Assembly (NCBI GenBank): GCA_016219375.1
Contig: JACRNC010000024.1
Span: forward strand, 1-64,000
From: Burkholderiales bacterium
Lineage (GTDB): Bacteria > Pseudomonadota > Gammaproteobacteria > Burkholderiales > Burkholderiaceae_C
Direction of reading: 5' to 3'
Length of the DNA: 64,000 nt
In this document: positions 26,732-36,008 of the stretch, piece by piece
How positions within the stretch are numbered: the stretch's first letter is position 1
Layout: each line of letters starts with the position of its first letter
The notes under the pieces: generated by a model
Databases searched by the model: none
The model's input: the letters and a program-made list of their open reading frames with translations, nothing else
What the model was told of the DNA's origin: nothing
Position numbers and translations under genes: made by a program

Positions 26732-26964
26732 GCGCAGGCCCGGGCGGGGCGACCGCGCGCCTGAGCGCAGCCGAGAAGCGCAGCGCGGGCGGCGGCGCGC
26801 GCCAGCGCGCAACGTTGAACTGACTCGCCGCGGATGTCCGAACGGAGCTTGCCGCCGGCAAGCGCAGTGAGTTCTGCGGCGCGCCGCCCGCGCGAGCATC
26901 GCAGGGCACCCTCGCGCAGCGAGGGCAAGCGCTTGAAGCGCGGGCGCCCTGCCCGGGCCTGCGC
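26732..26964 (-). repeat. 233-bp structured intergenic element, copy C (family 1)
   Basis: Third copy of the family at 7464-7695, in the opposite orientation to copy A. Its 27-bp ends (26732-26758, beginning GCGCAGGCCCGGGCGGGGCG, and 26938-26964) pair at 25 positions and differ from copies A and B at columns changed on both arms. Hairpins at 26909-26925 (CCCTCGC/GCGAGGG), 26847-26863 (GCTTGCC/GGCAAGC) and 26795-26810 correspond to those of copy A. It sits just after the desaturase terminator. Confidence 0.9.
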
Positions 26965-27397
26965 CACGCCACCAGCCGCGGCAGGCCGATGACCGCCCGC
27001 CCCGCGTCATCCTGAATCCGACAAGCCGGCCGGCATCCGACGGCACGCCACCGGGTATCCCGACCCAGGGTCAACCAGCACCCTTGAGCCCGCCCACCCG
27101 CAAAAGGCTGCCGCAAGCCGTGACATCCGTCACGCTCCGCCAGCCCCTACCCCTGCCCGAGCGCAAATCAAGGCGCCCGATGCGGTGCTTTTGTCTGGCC
27201 GGCTGCCCCGCCGCTTTTCCGCGTGACGCCGACGGCTTGTCAGGCAACTTCCTACACGCGGCGCAGAGGGAACCAGACAGGTTCTACAGCGGGCTCCCTA
27301 TTCAGAACCCGAGGGGGGGTGCCCAGAATTCGTTCCACGGTGATGCGACGCAGCGCCGCCGACGAACAGACAGCCACAGCAACACGGAGAGCAAGCC
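26965..27397. other. flhDC upstream region
   Basis: This 433-bp stretch before flhD has no gene that can be supported and noticeably lower GC in its last 150 bp, as expected for a regulatory leader. The flhDC promoter should lie here. A possible element is the inverted pair GAACCAGACAGGTTC at about 27269-27283. No confident -10/-35 was identified. Confidence 0.4.
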
Positions 27398-27733
27398 ATG
27401 ACCACCGCCACGATGACCGCCGAGCAGATCCTGATGGAGATCCGCGAGACCAACCTGTCGTACCTGATGCTCGCACAGAGCCTCATCCGCCAGGACCGCG
27501 AACAAGCCCTGTTTCGCCTGGGTATCTCCGAGGAAACCGCGGCCCTCATCGCCGTCATGACCCCCGCCCAGATGATGAAGGTCGCCTCCGGCAACCAGCT
27601 GCTGTGCCGCATGCGCATCGACGACGACATGGTCTGGGGCCTGCTGACCAACCACGGCAAGGCCGCCAACGAATCGGTCAGCCGCCTGCACGCCAACATC
27701 CTGATGGCCGGCCGCCACGCCGAGGCCGCCTGA
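27398..27733 (+). CDS. flhD: Flagellar master regulator subunit FlhD
   Basis: A 111-residue transcriptional activator subunit. Landmarks are EIRETNLSYLMLAQSLIRQD at the N-terminus and NQLLCRMRIDDDMVW in the second half. With FlhC it forms the FlhD4C2 complex that activates class 2 flagellar promoters. The start at 27398 has GGAGAG 7 bp upstream. flhC follows after 64 bp on the same strand. Confidence 0.95.
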   Translation: MTTATMTAEQILMEIRETNLSYLMLAQSLIRQDREQALFRLGISEETAALIAVMTPAQMMKVASGNQLLCRMRIDDDMVWGLLTNHGKAANESVSRLHANILMAGRHAEAA

Positions 27734-27797
27734 TCGCGCCACAAGAGCCGCGACACCGCCAGACGACACGACTACAGATACTCAAGGAAGAGACACC

Positions 27798-28334
27798 ATG
27801 CGCAGCAAGAGCCTCCTGACCGAAGCCAAGCAGATCTCCCGCGCCATCGAGCTGATCCAGCTCGGCGCCCGGCTGCAGGTGCTGGAATCGGAAACCGATC
27901 TGTCCTACGAGCGGCTGCTGCGTCTGTACAAGGAAGTCTCGGGCAAGTCGCCGTCCAAGGGCCAGCTGCCGTTCTCGACCGACTGGTTCATGACCTGGCA
28001 GCCCAACATCCATGCCTCGCTCTTCCTGAACATCCACGAGTACCTGAACAAGGTCGCGGCGATCGACGAGATCGACGTGGTCATCAAGGCCTACCGCCTG
28101 TACCTGGAGCAGACCCAGGCCGAAGGGCTGGAGCCGCTGCTGTCGGTCACCCGCGCCTGGCGCCTGGTGAAGTTCGTCGACAACGGCATGCTCACCCTGA
28201 CCGCCTGCTCCAAGTGCGGCGGCCGCTTCGTGACCCATCCGCACGAGATCGCCCGCCAGTACGTCTGCGGCCTGTGCAACCCGCCGGCGCGTGCCGGCAA
28301 GGGCCGCGCGGCCGGCGCCCTGCACATGCATTGA
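27798..28334 (+). CDS. flhC: Flagellar master regulator subunit FlhC
   Basis: A 178-residue protein that gives the FlhDC complex most of its DNA contact. The zinc-binding cysteines are visible as CSKCGG and CGLC near residues 137-160, and LIQLGARLQVLESETDLSYE is typical of the N-terminus. Start preceded by AAGGAAGAGACACC. It is the second gene of flhDC and lies upstream of the mot/che genes. Confidence 0.95.
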   Translation: MRSKSLLTEAKQISRAIELIQLGARLQVLESETDLSYERLLRLYKEVSGKSPSKGQLPFSTDWFMTWQPNIHASLFLNIHEYLNKVAAIDEIDVVIKAYRLYLEQTQAEGLEPLLSVTRAWRLVKFVDNGMLTLTACSKCGGRFVTHPHEIARQYVCGLCNPPARAGKGRAAGALHMH

Positions 28335-28583
28335 TCCCGGGCCTTCGTGGCGGGCGGCGCACCGGTCATGCGCGCCGCCATGCCACGGAGTTCACGTTCG
28401 ACTGAGTTTTGCTCCGCAAGGGGCGTGCCGCGGCGGCAATAAGCCACGCGGCGCAGCCTCAAGCTGCGGGCGGTCCGGCCGAAGAAAAAGGCCGGACGCT
28501 GCCCTGGCGGAGCGTCCTGCTTGTCTCCTCCAGCACGTATCGAGTGCTTTTCGGGCAACCCGCCGGGTTGCCCGTTTTCTTTT
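28335..28583 (+). terminator. flhDC downstream region ending in a strong terminator
   Basis: A 10-bp stem CGGGCAACCC/GGGTTGCCCG with a GCC loop (28552-28574) is followed by TTTTCTTTT (28575-28583), an excellent intrinsic terminator. It lies 218 bp after the flhC stop, so the intervening 28335-28551 has no gene and is either a long 3' UTR or the body of a small RNA ending at this terminator. Confidence 0.85.
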
Positions 28584-28716
28584 GTGCCGCCGGCCGGACA
28601 GCAGCCGATTAGGCCGGCCGCGCGGCCCCTGTTCGGCCCACCGGGTGCGGCGCCGCGCACGCAAACTGCAAGCCTCACCCGCTGCCCCGCAACTGCGCGA
28701 CATGCCGCGCGCGCGC

Positions 28717-28744
28717 TCAAGTGGCCGGCCGATCGGGTCGATAA
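28717..28744 (+). promoter_or_regulatory. Candidate sigma-28 (FliA) promoter of motA
   Basis: GTCGATAA (28737-28744) matches seven of eight bases of the flagellar sigma-28 -10 GCCGATAA, with TCAAGTGG (28717-28724) upstream as a weaker TAAA-type -35 at about the usual spacing. It is 61 bp before the motA ATG and downstream of the flhDC terminator, so motAB and the cheY/cheZ genes can be a class 3 unit. Confidence 0.55.
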
Positions 28745-28805
28745 CCGCAGGACCGCGCCGTGCGCCACAAGCGCCGGCAGCCAGGACCCAGCTTCTCACC
28801 GCGCC

Positions 28806-29666
28806 ATGTTCGTACTCATTGGCTATCTCGTCGCCCTGGGGTGCATCTTCGGGGCCTACATCATTCACGGCGGCAACATCGGCGTGATCATCCACGCCCT
28901 GCCCACCGAGATGATGGCCATCGGCGGCGGCGCCATCGGCGCGTTCATCGTGGCCAACCAGCCCAAGACGCTCAAGGCCGTGCTGGGCATGCTGCCCATG
29001 ATGTTCAAGGGTTCCAAGTACACCAAGGCGCGCTACCTGGAGCTCATGGCCATGCTCTACGAGATCCTGCAGAAGGTGCGCAAGGAGGGCCTGATGTCCA
29101 TCGAGAAGGACGTCGAGGACCCGGGCAACTCGCCGCTGTTCAAGAAGTACGCCACCGTCGGCACCGACCATCACGTGGTCGAGTTCGTCACCGACTATCT
29201 GCGCATGATGGTCTCGGGCAACCTCAATGCCCACGAGATCGAAAGCCTGATGGACAACGAGATCGAGACCCACCACAACGAGGGCCACACCCCGGTCAAC
29301 GCCATCAAGGCCCTCGCCGGCGCCCTGCCCGCCTTTGGCATCGTGGCCGCCGTGCTGGGCGTGGTCAACACGATGGGCTCGGTGGGCCAGCCGCCGGCCG
29401 TGCTGGGCGGGATGATCGGCTCCGCGCTCGTCGGCACCTTCCTGGGCATCCTGCTGGCCTATGCCGTGGTGGAGCCCATCGGCACGCTGCTGGAGCAGAA
29501 GCTCGACGAGGGCACCAAGGAGCTGCAGTGCATCAAGACCACGCTGCTGGCCAGCATGCAGGGCTACGCACCGCAGATCGCCGTGGAGTTCGGCCGCAAG
29601 GTGCTGTACTCGACTGAGCGGCCCACCTTCTCCGAGCTGGAAAGCCACGTGAAGGGCAAGAAGTGA
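28806..29666 (+). CDS. motA: Flagellar motor stator protein MotA
   Basis: A 286-residue inner-membrane protein with four predicted transmembrane segments (two near the N-terminus, two near 170-215). The functional prolines lie in IKALAGALPAFGIVAAVLG and VVEPIGTLLEQ, and the cytoplasmic loop is charged. With MotB it forms the proton channel that turns the flagellar rotor. ATG 28806 begins the first membrane helix MFVLIGYLVALG. It is 124 bp upstream of motB. Confidence 0.95.
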   Translation: MFVLIGYLVALGCIFGAYIIHGGNIGVIIHALPTEMMAIGGGAIGAFIVANQPKTLKAVLGMLPMMFKGSKYTKARYLELMAMLYEILQKVRKEGLMSIEKDVEDPGNSPLFKKYATVGTDHHVVEFVTDYLRMMVSGNLNAHEIESLMDNEIETHHNEGHTPVNAIKALAGALPAFGIVAAVLGVVNTMGSVGQPPAVLGGMIGSALVGTFLGILLAYAVVEPIGTLLEQKLDEGTKELQCIKTTLLASMQGYAPQIAVEFGRKVLYSTERPTFSELESHVKGKK

Positions 29667-29790
29667 CCGCCAGGGCAAGTCGGTTCGGCGCCGGGCCGTC
29701 CCAAGCGGAACGCTCCCCAAGGCGAGAGCAGGCGAGCCGCCTCGCGGCCGCCGGGGGACGGCGCCGTACCCGGCGTCTTGGGGGCAAGTG

Positions 29791-30762
29791 ATGGCTGGCG
29801 ACACCAAGAAGCTCCAGCCGATCATCGTCAAGCGCATCAAGAAGGGCGGCCATGCCGCCCACGGTGGCGCCTGGAAGATCGCCTATGCGGACTTCGTGAC
29901 CGCGATGATGGCCTTCTTCCTGCTGATGTGGCTGCTCGGCTCGACGACCGAGGGCGACAAGAAGGGCATCGCGGATTACTTCAATGCCCCGCTGAAGATC
30001 GCCATGATGGGCGGCAGCGGCGCGGGGGATTCGTCGTCCATCATCACCGGCGGCGGGCGTGATCTGTCGGCCCGCACGGGTGCCGTGCGCAACGGCGACA
30101 TCGACGCACCGAAGAAGACCTACAACCTCTCGGACCTGCGCGCCGCCCAGCAGGCGGCCGAAGCGAAAAGCCTGGAGCACCTCAAGCAGCGCGTGCAGGA
30201 GGTCATCAACTCCACGCCCGAGCTGACGGGCTACCGCAACCAGATCCGGCTGGACATGACCCGCGAGGGCCTGCGCATCCAGATCGTCGACGAGCTCAAC
30301 CGGCCGATGTTCGACAGCGGCAGTGCGGTGCTCAAGCCCTACATGCGGCAGATCCTGGGCGCCATCGGCGCCATCCTGGCCGAGGTGCCCAACAAGCTGA
30401 CCATCGAGGGCCACACCGACGCGGCGGCCTTCGGCGCCGGCGAGCGGGGCTACAGCAACTGGGAGCTGTCGGCCGACCGGGCCAATGCCTCGCGCCGCGA
30501 GCTGATGGCCGCGGGCCTGCCGCCGGACAAGATCGTGCGCGTGCAGGGCCTGGCCGCGAGCAACCCCTTCGACCGCAATGACCCGCTCAACCCGGTGAAC
30601 CGGCGCATCAGCATCATCGTGATGAACCGCGACGCCGAGGACCGCTTCTTCAAGCCCACGGCCGGCGACGAGCCCGCCGCCGGCAGCGGCCCCGCCTCCG
30701 CGGGCACCGCGCCCACCGGTGCTGAAAGCCCGCCCTCAAGCCGCCCGCCGGCCAGCCGATAA
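29791..30762 (+). CDS. motB: Flagellar motor stator protein MotB
   Basis: A 323-residue protein with one transmembrane helix carrying the proton-binding Asp in [19 protein letters not shown], a linker, and a C-terminal OmpA-like peptidoglycan-binding domain (IEGHTDA near residue 207, [12 protein letters not shown]). It anchors the stator to the cell wall. ATG 29791 follows GGGGGCAAG; the preceding GTG is an unlikely start. The Pro/Ala/Ser tail after about 295 is disordered. Confidence 0.95.
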   Translation: MAGDTKKLQPIIVKRIKKGGHAAHGGAWKIAYADFVTAMMAFFLLMWLLGSTTEGDKKGIADYFNAPLKIAMMGGSGAGDSSSIITGGGRDLSARTGAVRNGDIDAPKKTYNLSDLRAAQQAAEAKSLEHLKQRVQEVINSTPELTGYRNQIRLDMTREGLRIQIVDELNRPMFDSGSAVLKPYMRQILGAIGAILAEVPNKLTIEGHTDAAAFGAGERGYSNWELSADRANASRRELMAAGLPPDKIVRVQGLAASNPFDRNDPLNPVNRRISIIVMNRDAEDRFFKPTAGDEPAAGSGPASAGTAPTGAESPPSSRPPASR

Positions 30763-30841
30763 CCCACCACAGCAAGCGCGGCGCAGCCCAGGGGCCGACG
30801 ACGCGCACTTCGACAGCGCCACCCGACGCGCGAGGATGACG

Positions 30842-31237
30842 ATGAGCCACAACCCCGACATGAAATTCCTGATCGTGGACGACTTCTCCACGATGCGCCG
30901 GATCGTCCGCGGCCTGCTCAAGGAGCTGGGCTACAACAACGCCGATGAGGCCGAAGACGGCCAGGTGGCGCTGAACATGCTCAAGAACGGCAAGTTCGAC
31001 TTCGTGGTCAGCGACATCAACATGCCCAACATGAACGGCTTCGACCTGCTCAAGGCGATGAAGGCCGACGACGCGCTCAAGCACATCCCCGTGCTGATGG
31101 TCACGGCCGAGGCGCGCAAGGAAGACATCGTGCTGGCCGCGCAGACGGGTGCGGCGGGCTACATCGTCAAGCCCTTCACCAAGGCCACCTTGGAAGAGAA
31201 GGTGCAGAAGATCATGCAGAAGCTGGCCACGGCCTGA
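30842..31237 (+). CDS. cheY: Chemotaxis response regulator CheY
   Basis: A 131-residue single-domain receiver. The acidic pocket [12 protein letters not shown], the phosphoacceptor Asp in [12 protein letters not shown], Thr in VLMVTAEA and Lys in YIVKPFT are all present. Phospho-CheY binds the flagellar switch to change rotation. ATG 30842 is chosen because GAGGA lies 5 bp before it; ATG 30836 in frame is an alternative adding two residues. cheZ follows after 25 bp. Confidence 0.95.
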   Translation: MSHNPDMKFLIVDDFSTMRRIVRGLLKELGYNNADEAEDGQVALNMLKNGKFDFVVSDINMPNMNGFDLLKAMKADDALKHIPVLMVTAEARKEDIVLAAQTGAAGYIVKPFTKATLEEKVQKIMQKLATA

Positions 31238-31262
31238 CTGCACCCAAGCCAAGGATGCTGCG

Positions 31263-31925
31263 ATGAAGCTCGACGACGTCTCCGCCGACATGACGCTGCC
31301 CCCCACCTCGCCGGAGATCTTCCAGCAGCTGGGCCACCTGACGCGGCAGCTGCACGACACGCTCAACCATCTGGGCGTGCTGCCCAAGCTGCGTGAGAGC
31401 GCCGACAACCTGCCCGATGCGCGCAGCCGCCTGAGCTACATCGCCACCAAGACGGGCCAGGCCGCCGAGCGCGTGCTCAACCTGGTGGACCAGGCCAAGG
31501 CCGAGCACGAGCACATCGCCAGCGAGACGCGGCGCATGGCGCAGTCCATCGTCGCCGACCCGGTGCGTGCGGTGGCCAGCGGATCGGTGCTGAACTTCGT
31601 CGCCGACGTCGAGGCGACGACCGCACGCATCGACCAGTACCTGACCGACATCATGATGGCCCAGGACTTCCACGACCTGACCGGCCAGGTGGTGGCCCGC
31701 GTCGTGACCCTGGCCAGCGACCTGGAGAACCAGCTGGTCAAGCTGCTGGTGCAGGCCGCGCCGCCCGAGCAGCAGCAGAAGGTGGAGGCCACGCTGACGG
31801 CCGCACACCCGCCCGCTGCCAGCGAGGCCACGCTGCACGGCCCCGTGGTCAACCCCGAGGACCGCACCGACGTCGTGCAGAACCAGAGCGAGGTCGATGA
31901 CCTGCTCGCCAGCCTGGGCTTCTGA
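31263..31925 (+). CDS. cheZ: CheY-P phosphatase CheZ
   Basis: A 220-residue protein with the long helical hairpin of CheZ. The catalytic segment is IMMAQDFHDLTGQVVARV, with the Asp and Gln used for CheY-P dephosphorylation. The C-terminal peptide QNQSEVDDLLASLGF is the CheY-binding tail, and the Ala/Pro/Gln stretch before it is the flexible linker. It ends the motA-motB-cheY-cheZ block. Confidence 0.94.
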   Translation: MKLDDVSADMTLPPTSPEIFQQLGHLTRQLHDTLNHLGVLPKLRESADNLPDARSRLSYIATKTGQAAERVLNLVDQAKAEHEHIASETRRMAQSIVADPVRAVASGSVLNFVADVEATTARIDQYLTDIMMAQDFHDLTGQVVARVVTLASDLENQLVKLLVQAAPPEQQQKVEATLTAAHPPAASEATLHGPVVNPEDRTDVVQNQSEVDDLLASLGF

Positions 31926-31937
31926 GCCACCGCCGTC

Positions 31938-32201
31938 ATGGGCCGCCTGGACCCGAACTCGCTGCTGCACCGGCTGACGTATGCCGCAGCCGATGTGGTG
32001 CAGGCTGGGCCTGCGGGTGGGGCGCAGCCCTGCGCCTGCGGGCCTCGACGGGACGAGGCGCAAGCCGATGGGGCGCCCGATGCGCCCGCGGCCGAGACGC
32101 CGTCCTTCGTTGCCGACCTGCTGAACTGGCAGCACGCGCACGCCCGTGTGGAGCACAGCGTGCGCCCCGCGGCCGGCAAGCCGGGTAGTCGCCAGGACTG
32201 A
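31938..32201 (+). CDS. Hypothetical small protein after cheZ
   Basis: An 87-residue open frame starting 12 bp after cheZ on the same strand (MGRLDPNSLLHRLTYAAADV). The ends look protein-like (ETPSFVADLLNWQHAHARVE), while the middle is Ala/Pro/Gly-rich. No family is recognised. It may be a real small protein of the chemotaxis transcript or chance coding in high-GC DNA. Confidence 0.35.
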   Translation: MGRLDPNSLLHRLTYAAADVVQAGPAGGAQPCACGPRRDEAQADGAPDAPAAETPSFVADLLNWQHAHARVEHSVRPAAGKPGSRQD

Positions 32202-32237
32202 AAGCGGCGCGCGCCGCAGCCGGCACGGCCCTGCGCT

Positions 32238-32990
32238 TCAGCGCCTGCCGGCCAGCGCCTCCTTGACCGCCGGCACCTGGCGGCGCGAGACAGACAGCCA
32301 TTCGTCCGTCGGGCTCACGCGCACGGCCCAGCCCTCGGATCCCTCCTCTTCATCCGGCCGGCGCTCCAGCGCACGCATGGCCCGGCGGGCGACCAGCGCG
32401 TTGCGGTGCACGCGCACGAAAGCCGGCCCGAGCCGCTGCTCCAGCTCCGACAGGGAATCGTCGAGCACATAGCTGTGCGCGGCGGTGCGCAGCGTGACGT
32501 ACTTGAGCTCGGCCTTGAAGTACAGCACCTCGGCCACCGGCACGCGCAGCAGCCGGCCGCGGTCCTGCACCAGCAGGTCGTCGGCCCCGCCGGCAGGCCC
32601 TGCAGCGGGCTCGGCCTGGGCCAGCCGGCGGGCGGCCCGCTGCAGCGCGGCCTGCAGCCGCTCGCGCCGCACCGGCTTGGTCAGGTAGTCCACCGCCTCC
32701 AGCTCGAAGGCGCGCACCGCATGCTCGGCATGCGCGGTGACGAAGACCACCGCCATGTGCGGCGCGATGTCGCGCAGCGTCATCGCCAGGGCCATGCCGT
32801 CGGCGCCGGGCATCTGCACGTCCAGCAGCGCCACGTCGGCACGGTGCTCGCGCAGCCACTGCACCGCCGCCGGGGCGTGCGGCGCCTCGCCCACCACCTC
32901 GGCGGCCGGGTCGGTGCAGTCGGCCAGCAGGCTGCGCAGGCGCAGCCGGGCCAGCTCCTCGTCATCGACGATCAGGACGGTCAGGGTCAC
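32238..32990 (-). CDS. LytTR-type response regulator (AlgR-like)
   Basis: A 250-residue regulator with an N-terminal receiver ([17 protein letters not shown]; phospho-Asp in [13 protein letters not shown]; Lys in [12 protein letters not shown]) and a C-terminal LytTR DNA-binding domain ([33 protein letters not shown]). Start is GTG 32990, 5 bp after the stop of the upstream histidine kinase gene, forming a two-component pair as in AlgZ/AlgR. Targets cannot be read from the sequence. Confidence 0.9.
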   Translation of the reverse strand: MTLTVLIVDDEELARLRLRSLLADCTDPAAEVVGEAPHAPAAVQWLREHRADVALLDVQMPGADGMALAMTLRDIAPHMAVVFVTAHAEHAVRAFELEAVDYLTKPVRRERLQAALQRAARRLAQAEPAAGPAGGADDLLVQDRGRLLRVPVAEVLYFKAELKYVTLRTAAHSYVLDDSLSELEQRLGPAFVRVHRNALVARRAMRALERRPDEEEGSEGWAVRVSPTDEWLSVSRRQVPAVKEALAGRR

Positions 32991-32995
32991 GCGGG

Positions 32996-34117
32996 TCAGC
33001 CCTCCAGCGGCACGACGATGCGCACGTGGAAGGCGCCGTCGCGCACCACGGTGTCCAGCCGCGCGGCCACATCGTGCATGAGCTGCAGCCGCTCGCGCAC
33101 GTTGTCCAGCGCCAGACCGTGACCAGGTTGCGAAGGCGCACCGCTGTAGCTGTTGCTGACCGCCACATGGGCCTGGCCGCGCTTGACGCGGGTCTTGATG
33201 CGCACGATGCCGCCGTCCGCCGCGGGCTCGATGCCGTGGCGCACGGCGTTCTCCAGCAGGGGCTGCAGCAGCAGCGGCGGCAGCCGGGCCGCGCCGGCCT
33301 CAGGGTCGAGATCCCAGTCGATCTTCAGGCGCGGGCCGAAGCGGATCTGCTCGATGTCCAGGTAGCGGCGGGCCAGCTCGATCTCGTCGTCCAGCGTGAC
33401 CGCGCTGCGCACGTCGGACAGCGCCACGCGGAAGAGCTCGGCCAGGTCCTCCAGCAGCGCCTCGGCGCGCGCCGGGTCCACGCGCACCAGCGCGATGGCG
33501 GTGTTGAGCGTGTTGAAGAGGAAGTGCGGGCGGATGCGGGCCTGCAGCTCGGCCAGGCGCGCGGCGGTGAGCGCCGGCGTGAACGCCCGCGCACGCAGCC
33601 GCAGCCACTCGAAGACCACCGCGCCTGCGGCCAGGCCGGATGCCGCCAGCGCCGCCGGATGCGCCCAGGCGAAGGACTCGCCCAGCCACAGGTGCTGCGG
33701 CCAGCCCACCAGCAGCGCGCAGGCCGCGCCCAGCAGCGCCATCGCGCCATGCTGGGCCGCGGGGCGCAGGCGATCGGCCGGGCGGCGCAGCGCGCAGGCG
33801 CAGACCAGCCACAGCAGTACCGCCGGCACCGACACGGACAGGGCCAGCAGCAGGTCGAAGGCGGCCTGGCTCCAGCTGGTCGATGCAAAAGCCACCCCCA
33901 GCGCCACGGCCGCATGCACCGCCAGCAGCGTGCGCAGCACGACGCCGACGTGGCAGACGTCCAGCGTGGCGGCCGGCTGCGGCGTGGGCGAAGGCGGCGT
34001 CGCCCCGTACAGCCCGGTGGAGGCAAAGAGCGTGCTGGTGGCCGGCTCGCTGGGTGCAACATCCCCGCGGCCATCAGGCGCGAACGGGCGGGATGCGGAA
34101 GGGGAGTCAGGCGTCAT
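32996..34117 (-). CDS. Sensor histidine kinase (His_kinase/AlgZ-like)
   Basis: A 373-residue membrane kinase. An N-terminal disordered stretch (about 1-55) is followed by four hydrophobic segments (about 60-175), then the His_kinase domain with the phospho-acceptor in [17 protein letters not shown] and an ATPase domain ([30 protein letters not shown]). It is the partner of the LytTR regulator 5 bp downstream. ATG 34117 is chosen because the large frame beyond it is antisense to argH. It is divergent from argH, as often seen in this order. Confidence 0.87.
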   Translation of the reverse strand: MTPDSPSASRPFAPDGRGDVAPSEPATSTLFASTGLYGATPPSPTPQPAATLDVCHVGVVLRTLLAVHAAVALGVAFASTSWSQAAFDLLLALSVSVPAVLLWLVCACALRRPADRLRPAAQHGAMALLGAACALLVGWPQHLWLGESFAWAHPAALAASGLAAGAVVFEWLRLRARAFTPALTAARLAELQARIRPHFLFNTLNTAIALVRVDPARAEALLEDLAELFRVALSDVRSAVTLDDEIELARRYLDIEQIRFGPRLKIDWDLDPEAGAARLPPLLLQPLLENAVRHGIEPAADGGIVRIKTRVKRGQAHVAVSNSYSGAPSQPGHGLALDNVRERLQLMHDVAARLDTVVRDGAFHVRIVVPLEG

Positions 34118-34158
34118 GCGGGGGCTGCGGCAGGCCGGTGCGGCAAAAGCCCGCTGCC

Positions 34159-34175
34159 TACAATCCCGGGATTGT
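34159..34175 (+). promoter_or_regulatory. Palindromic -10 region before argH
   Basis: TACAAT (34159-34164) is a good -10 hexamer. It overlaps a perfect 16-bp palindrome ACAATCCCGGGATTGT (34160-34175) centred on CCCGGG. No good -35 is seen 17 bp upstream. A dimeric regulator bound here would occlude the promoter, so this is a candidate argH promoter/operator about 170 bp before the start codon. Confidence 0.45.
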
Positions 34176-34230
34176 CCCCAGCGCGGCCGGCGGTCGGCAA
34201 GCCGTTGCAACCCGCGGCCTTCCGCCCCCC

Positions 34231-34273
34231 TTCCCCGCCCTTCCCCCGCCCTTCCCCCGCCCTTCCCCCGCCC
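34231..34273 (+). repeat. Polypyrimidine tandem repeat in the argH leader
   Basis: Three perfect 11-bp units TTCCCCCGCCC (34241-34273) preceded by a 10-bp version (34231-34240). A second two-unit 11-bp repeat, CCTTGCGCACT, lies at 34305-34326, just before the argH ATG. Both are in the untranslated leader, where unit-number changes would alter spacing but not reading frame. Confidence 0.9.
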
Positions 34274-34342
34274 TTCGCGCCCCTCCGCGCTTCGCCTGCG
34301 CACCCCTTGCGCACTCCTTGCGCACTGCTCGCGCCCCGCCCC

Positions 34343-35755
34343 ATGAGCCAACTCGACACCAAATCCCAAGCCTGGTCCGCGCTGTTCTCCGAGCCCATGA
34401 GCGAGCTGGTGCAGCGCTACACCGCCAGCGTGTTCTTCGACCAGCGGCTGTGGCGCGCGGACATCGAGGGCTCGCTGGCCCATGCCGAGATGCTGCAGGC
34501 CCAGGGGCTGATCAGCGCGCACGACTGGCAGGCCATCCAGAGCGGCATGAACACGATCCGCGCCGAGATCGAATCCGGCGCGTTCGAGTGGAAGCTGGCG
34601 CTGGAGGACGTGCACCTCAACATCGAGGCCCGGCTGACCCAGCTGGTGGGTGACGCCGGCAAGCGGCTGCACACCGGCCGCTCGCGCAACGACCAGGTGG
34701 CCACCGACGTGCGGCTGTGGCTGCGCGGCGAGATCGACGGCCTGCTGGCGCTGCTGACCGAGCTGCAGAAGGCCCTGGTGGGCCTGGCCGAGCGCCATGC
34801 CGACGTGATCCTGCCCGGCTTCACCCACCTGCAGGTGGCGCAGCCGGTGAGCTTCGGCCACCACCTGCTGGCCTATGTGGAGATGTTTGCCCGCGACGCC
34901 GAGCGGCTGACAGACGTGCGCAAGCGCGTCAACCGCCTGCCGCTGGGCTCCGCAGCGCTGGCCGGCACCAGCTACCCGCTGGACCGCGAGCGCGTGGCCC
35001 GCACGCTGGGCATGGTCGATGACGCCGGCGCGCCGGCCGTGTGCCAGAACAGCCTGGATGCGGTGAGCGACCGCGACTTCGCCATCGAGTTCACCGCCGC
35101 TGCCTCGCTCGTCATGGTGCATGTGTCGCGCCTGAGCGAGGAGCTGATCCTGTGGATGAGCCAGAGCTTCGGCTTCATCGACATCGCCGACCGCTTCTGC
35201 ACCGGCTCGTCGATCATGCCGCAGAAGAAGAACCCCGACGTGCCCGAGCTGGCTCGCGGCAAGACCGGCCGCGTGGTCGGCCACCTGATGGGCCTGATCA
35301 CGCTGATGAAGGGCCAGCCCCTGGCCTACAACAAGGACAACCAGGAGGACAAGGAGCCGCTGTTCGACACGGTGGACACCGTGCGCGACACGCTGCGCAT
35401 CTTTGCCGAGATGGTGGGCGGCATCACCGTCAAGCCCGAGGCGATGGAGCGCGCCGCGCTCAAGGGCTATGCCACGGCCACCGACCTGGCCGACTACCTG
35501 GTCAAGAAGGGCCTGCCCTTCCGCGATGCGCACGAGGTGGTGGCCCATGCGGTGAAGGTGGCCATCCAGCAGGGCGTGGACCTGTCCGCCCTGCCGCTGG
35601 CGACGCTGCAGGGCTTCCACCCCGACATCGGCGAGGACGTGTACCAGGTGCTCACGCTGCGCGGCTCGCTGGAGGCGCGCAATCTGCTGGGCGGCACGGC
35701 GCCCGAGCAGGTGCGGGCGCAAGTGGCGAGGCACAAGGCGCGGCTCGGCGCTTGA
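34343..35755 (+). CDS. argH: Argininosuccinate lyase
   Basis: A 470-residue enzyme of the last arginine biosynthesis step, splitting argininosuccinate into arginine and fumarate. The fumarase/aspartase-superfamily signature [12 protein letters not shown] (about 290) with the catalytic Ser loop is intact, as are [13 protein letters not shown] (about 112) and [16 protein letters not shown] (about 156). Length matches the family. Start ATG 34343 follows a long repetitive pyrimidine-rich leader without a recognisable Shine-Dalgarno. Confidence 0.96.
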   Translation: MSQLDTKSQAWSALFSEPMSELVQRYTASVFFDQRLWRADIEGSLAHAEMLQAQGLISAHDWQAIQSGMNTIRAEIESGAFEWKLALEDVHLNIEARLTQLVGDAGKRLHTGRSRNDQVATDVRLWLRGEIDGLLALLTELQKALVGLAERHADVILPGFTHLQVAQPVSFGHHLLAYVEMFARDAERLTDVRKRVNRLPLGSAALAGTSYPLDRERVARTLGMVDDAGAPAVCQNSLDAVSDRDFAIEFTAAASLVMVHVSRLSEELILWMSQSFGFIDIADRFCTGSSIMPQKKNPDVPELARGKTGRVVGHLMGLITLMKGQPLAYNKDNQEDKEPLFDTVDTVRDTLRIFAEMVGGITVKPEAMERAALKGYATATDLADYLVKKGLPFRDAHEVVAHAVKVAIQQGVDLSALPLATLQGFHPDIGEDVYQVLTLRGSLEARNLLGGTAPEQVRAQVARHKARLGA

Positions 35756-35954
35756 GGCAAGAGCCGGCCACGACGCCGGCCACCACGTTGCCTCCACGCC
35801 CGCCGCGACGCCGGAACGTCGTCATCACGCCGCCATCGCGCCCGCATCGCGCCAGCTCAGGACGGAGCGCGGCGCAGCCCGGGGCAGCCCGGGCATAGGC
35901 GCCAGACAAGCCGCGTGCGCCGCTGCTGCGCGCAGTCGCTGGATGAAAGCGGCT

Positions 35955-35992
35955 GCCGAGGCACCGGGGAGCCGACGGCTCCCGGCCTCGGC
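35955..35992 (-). terminator. Nested hairpin between convergent argH and SDR gene
   Basis: Outer stem GCCGAGGC/GCCTCGGC (35955-35962 with 35985-35992) encloses an inner stem GGGAGCC/GGCTCCC (35967-35973 with 35977-35983). On the minus strand it is followed by AGCCGCTTTC. It is 16 bp past the SDR stop and may terminate both convergent transcripts; the T-run is poor. Confidence 0.45.
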
Positions 35993-36008
35993 CCCGCGGG
36001 CCCCGCCC

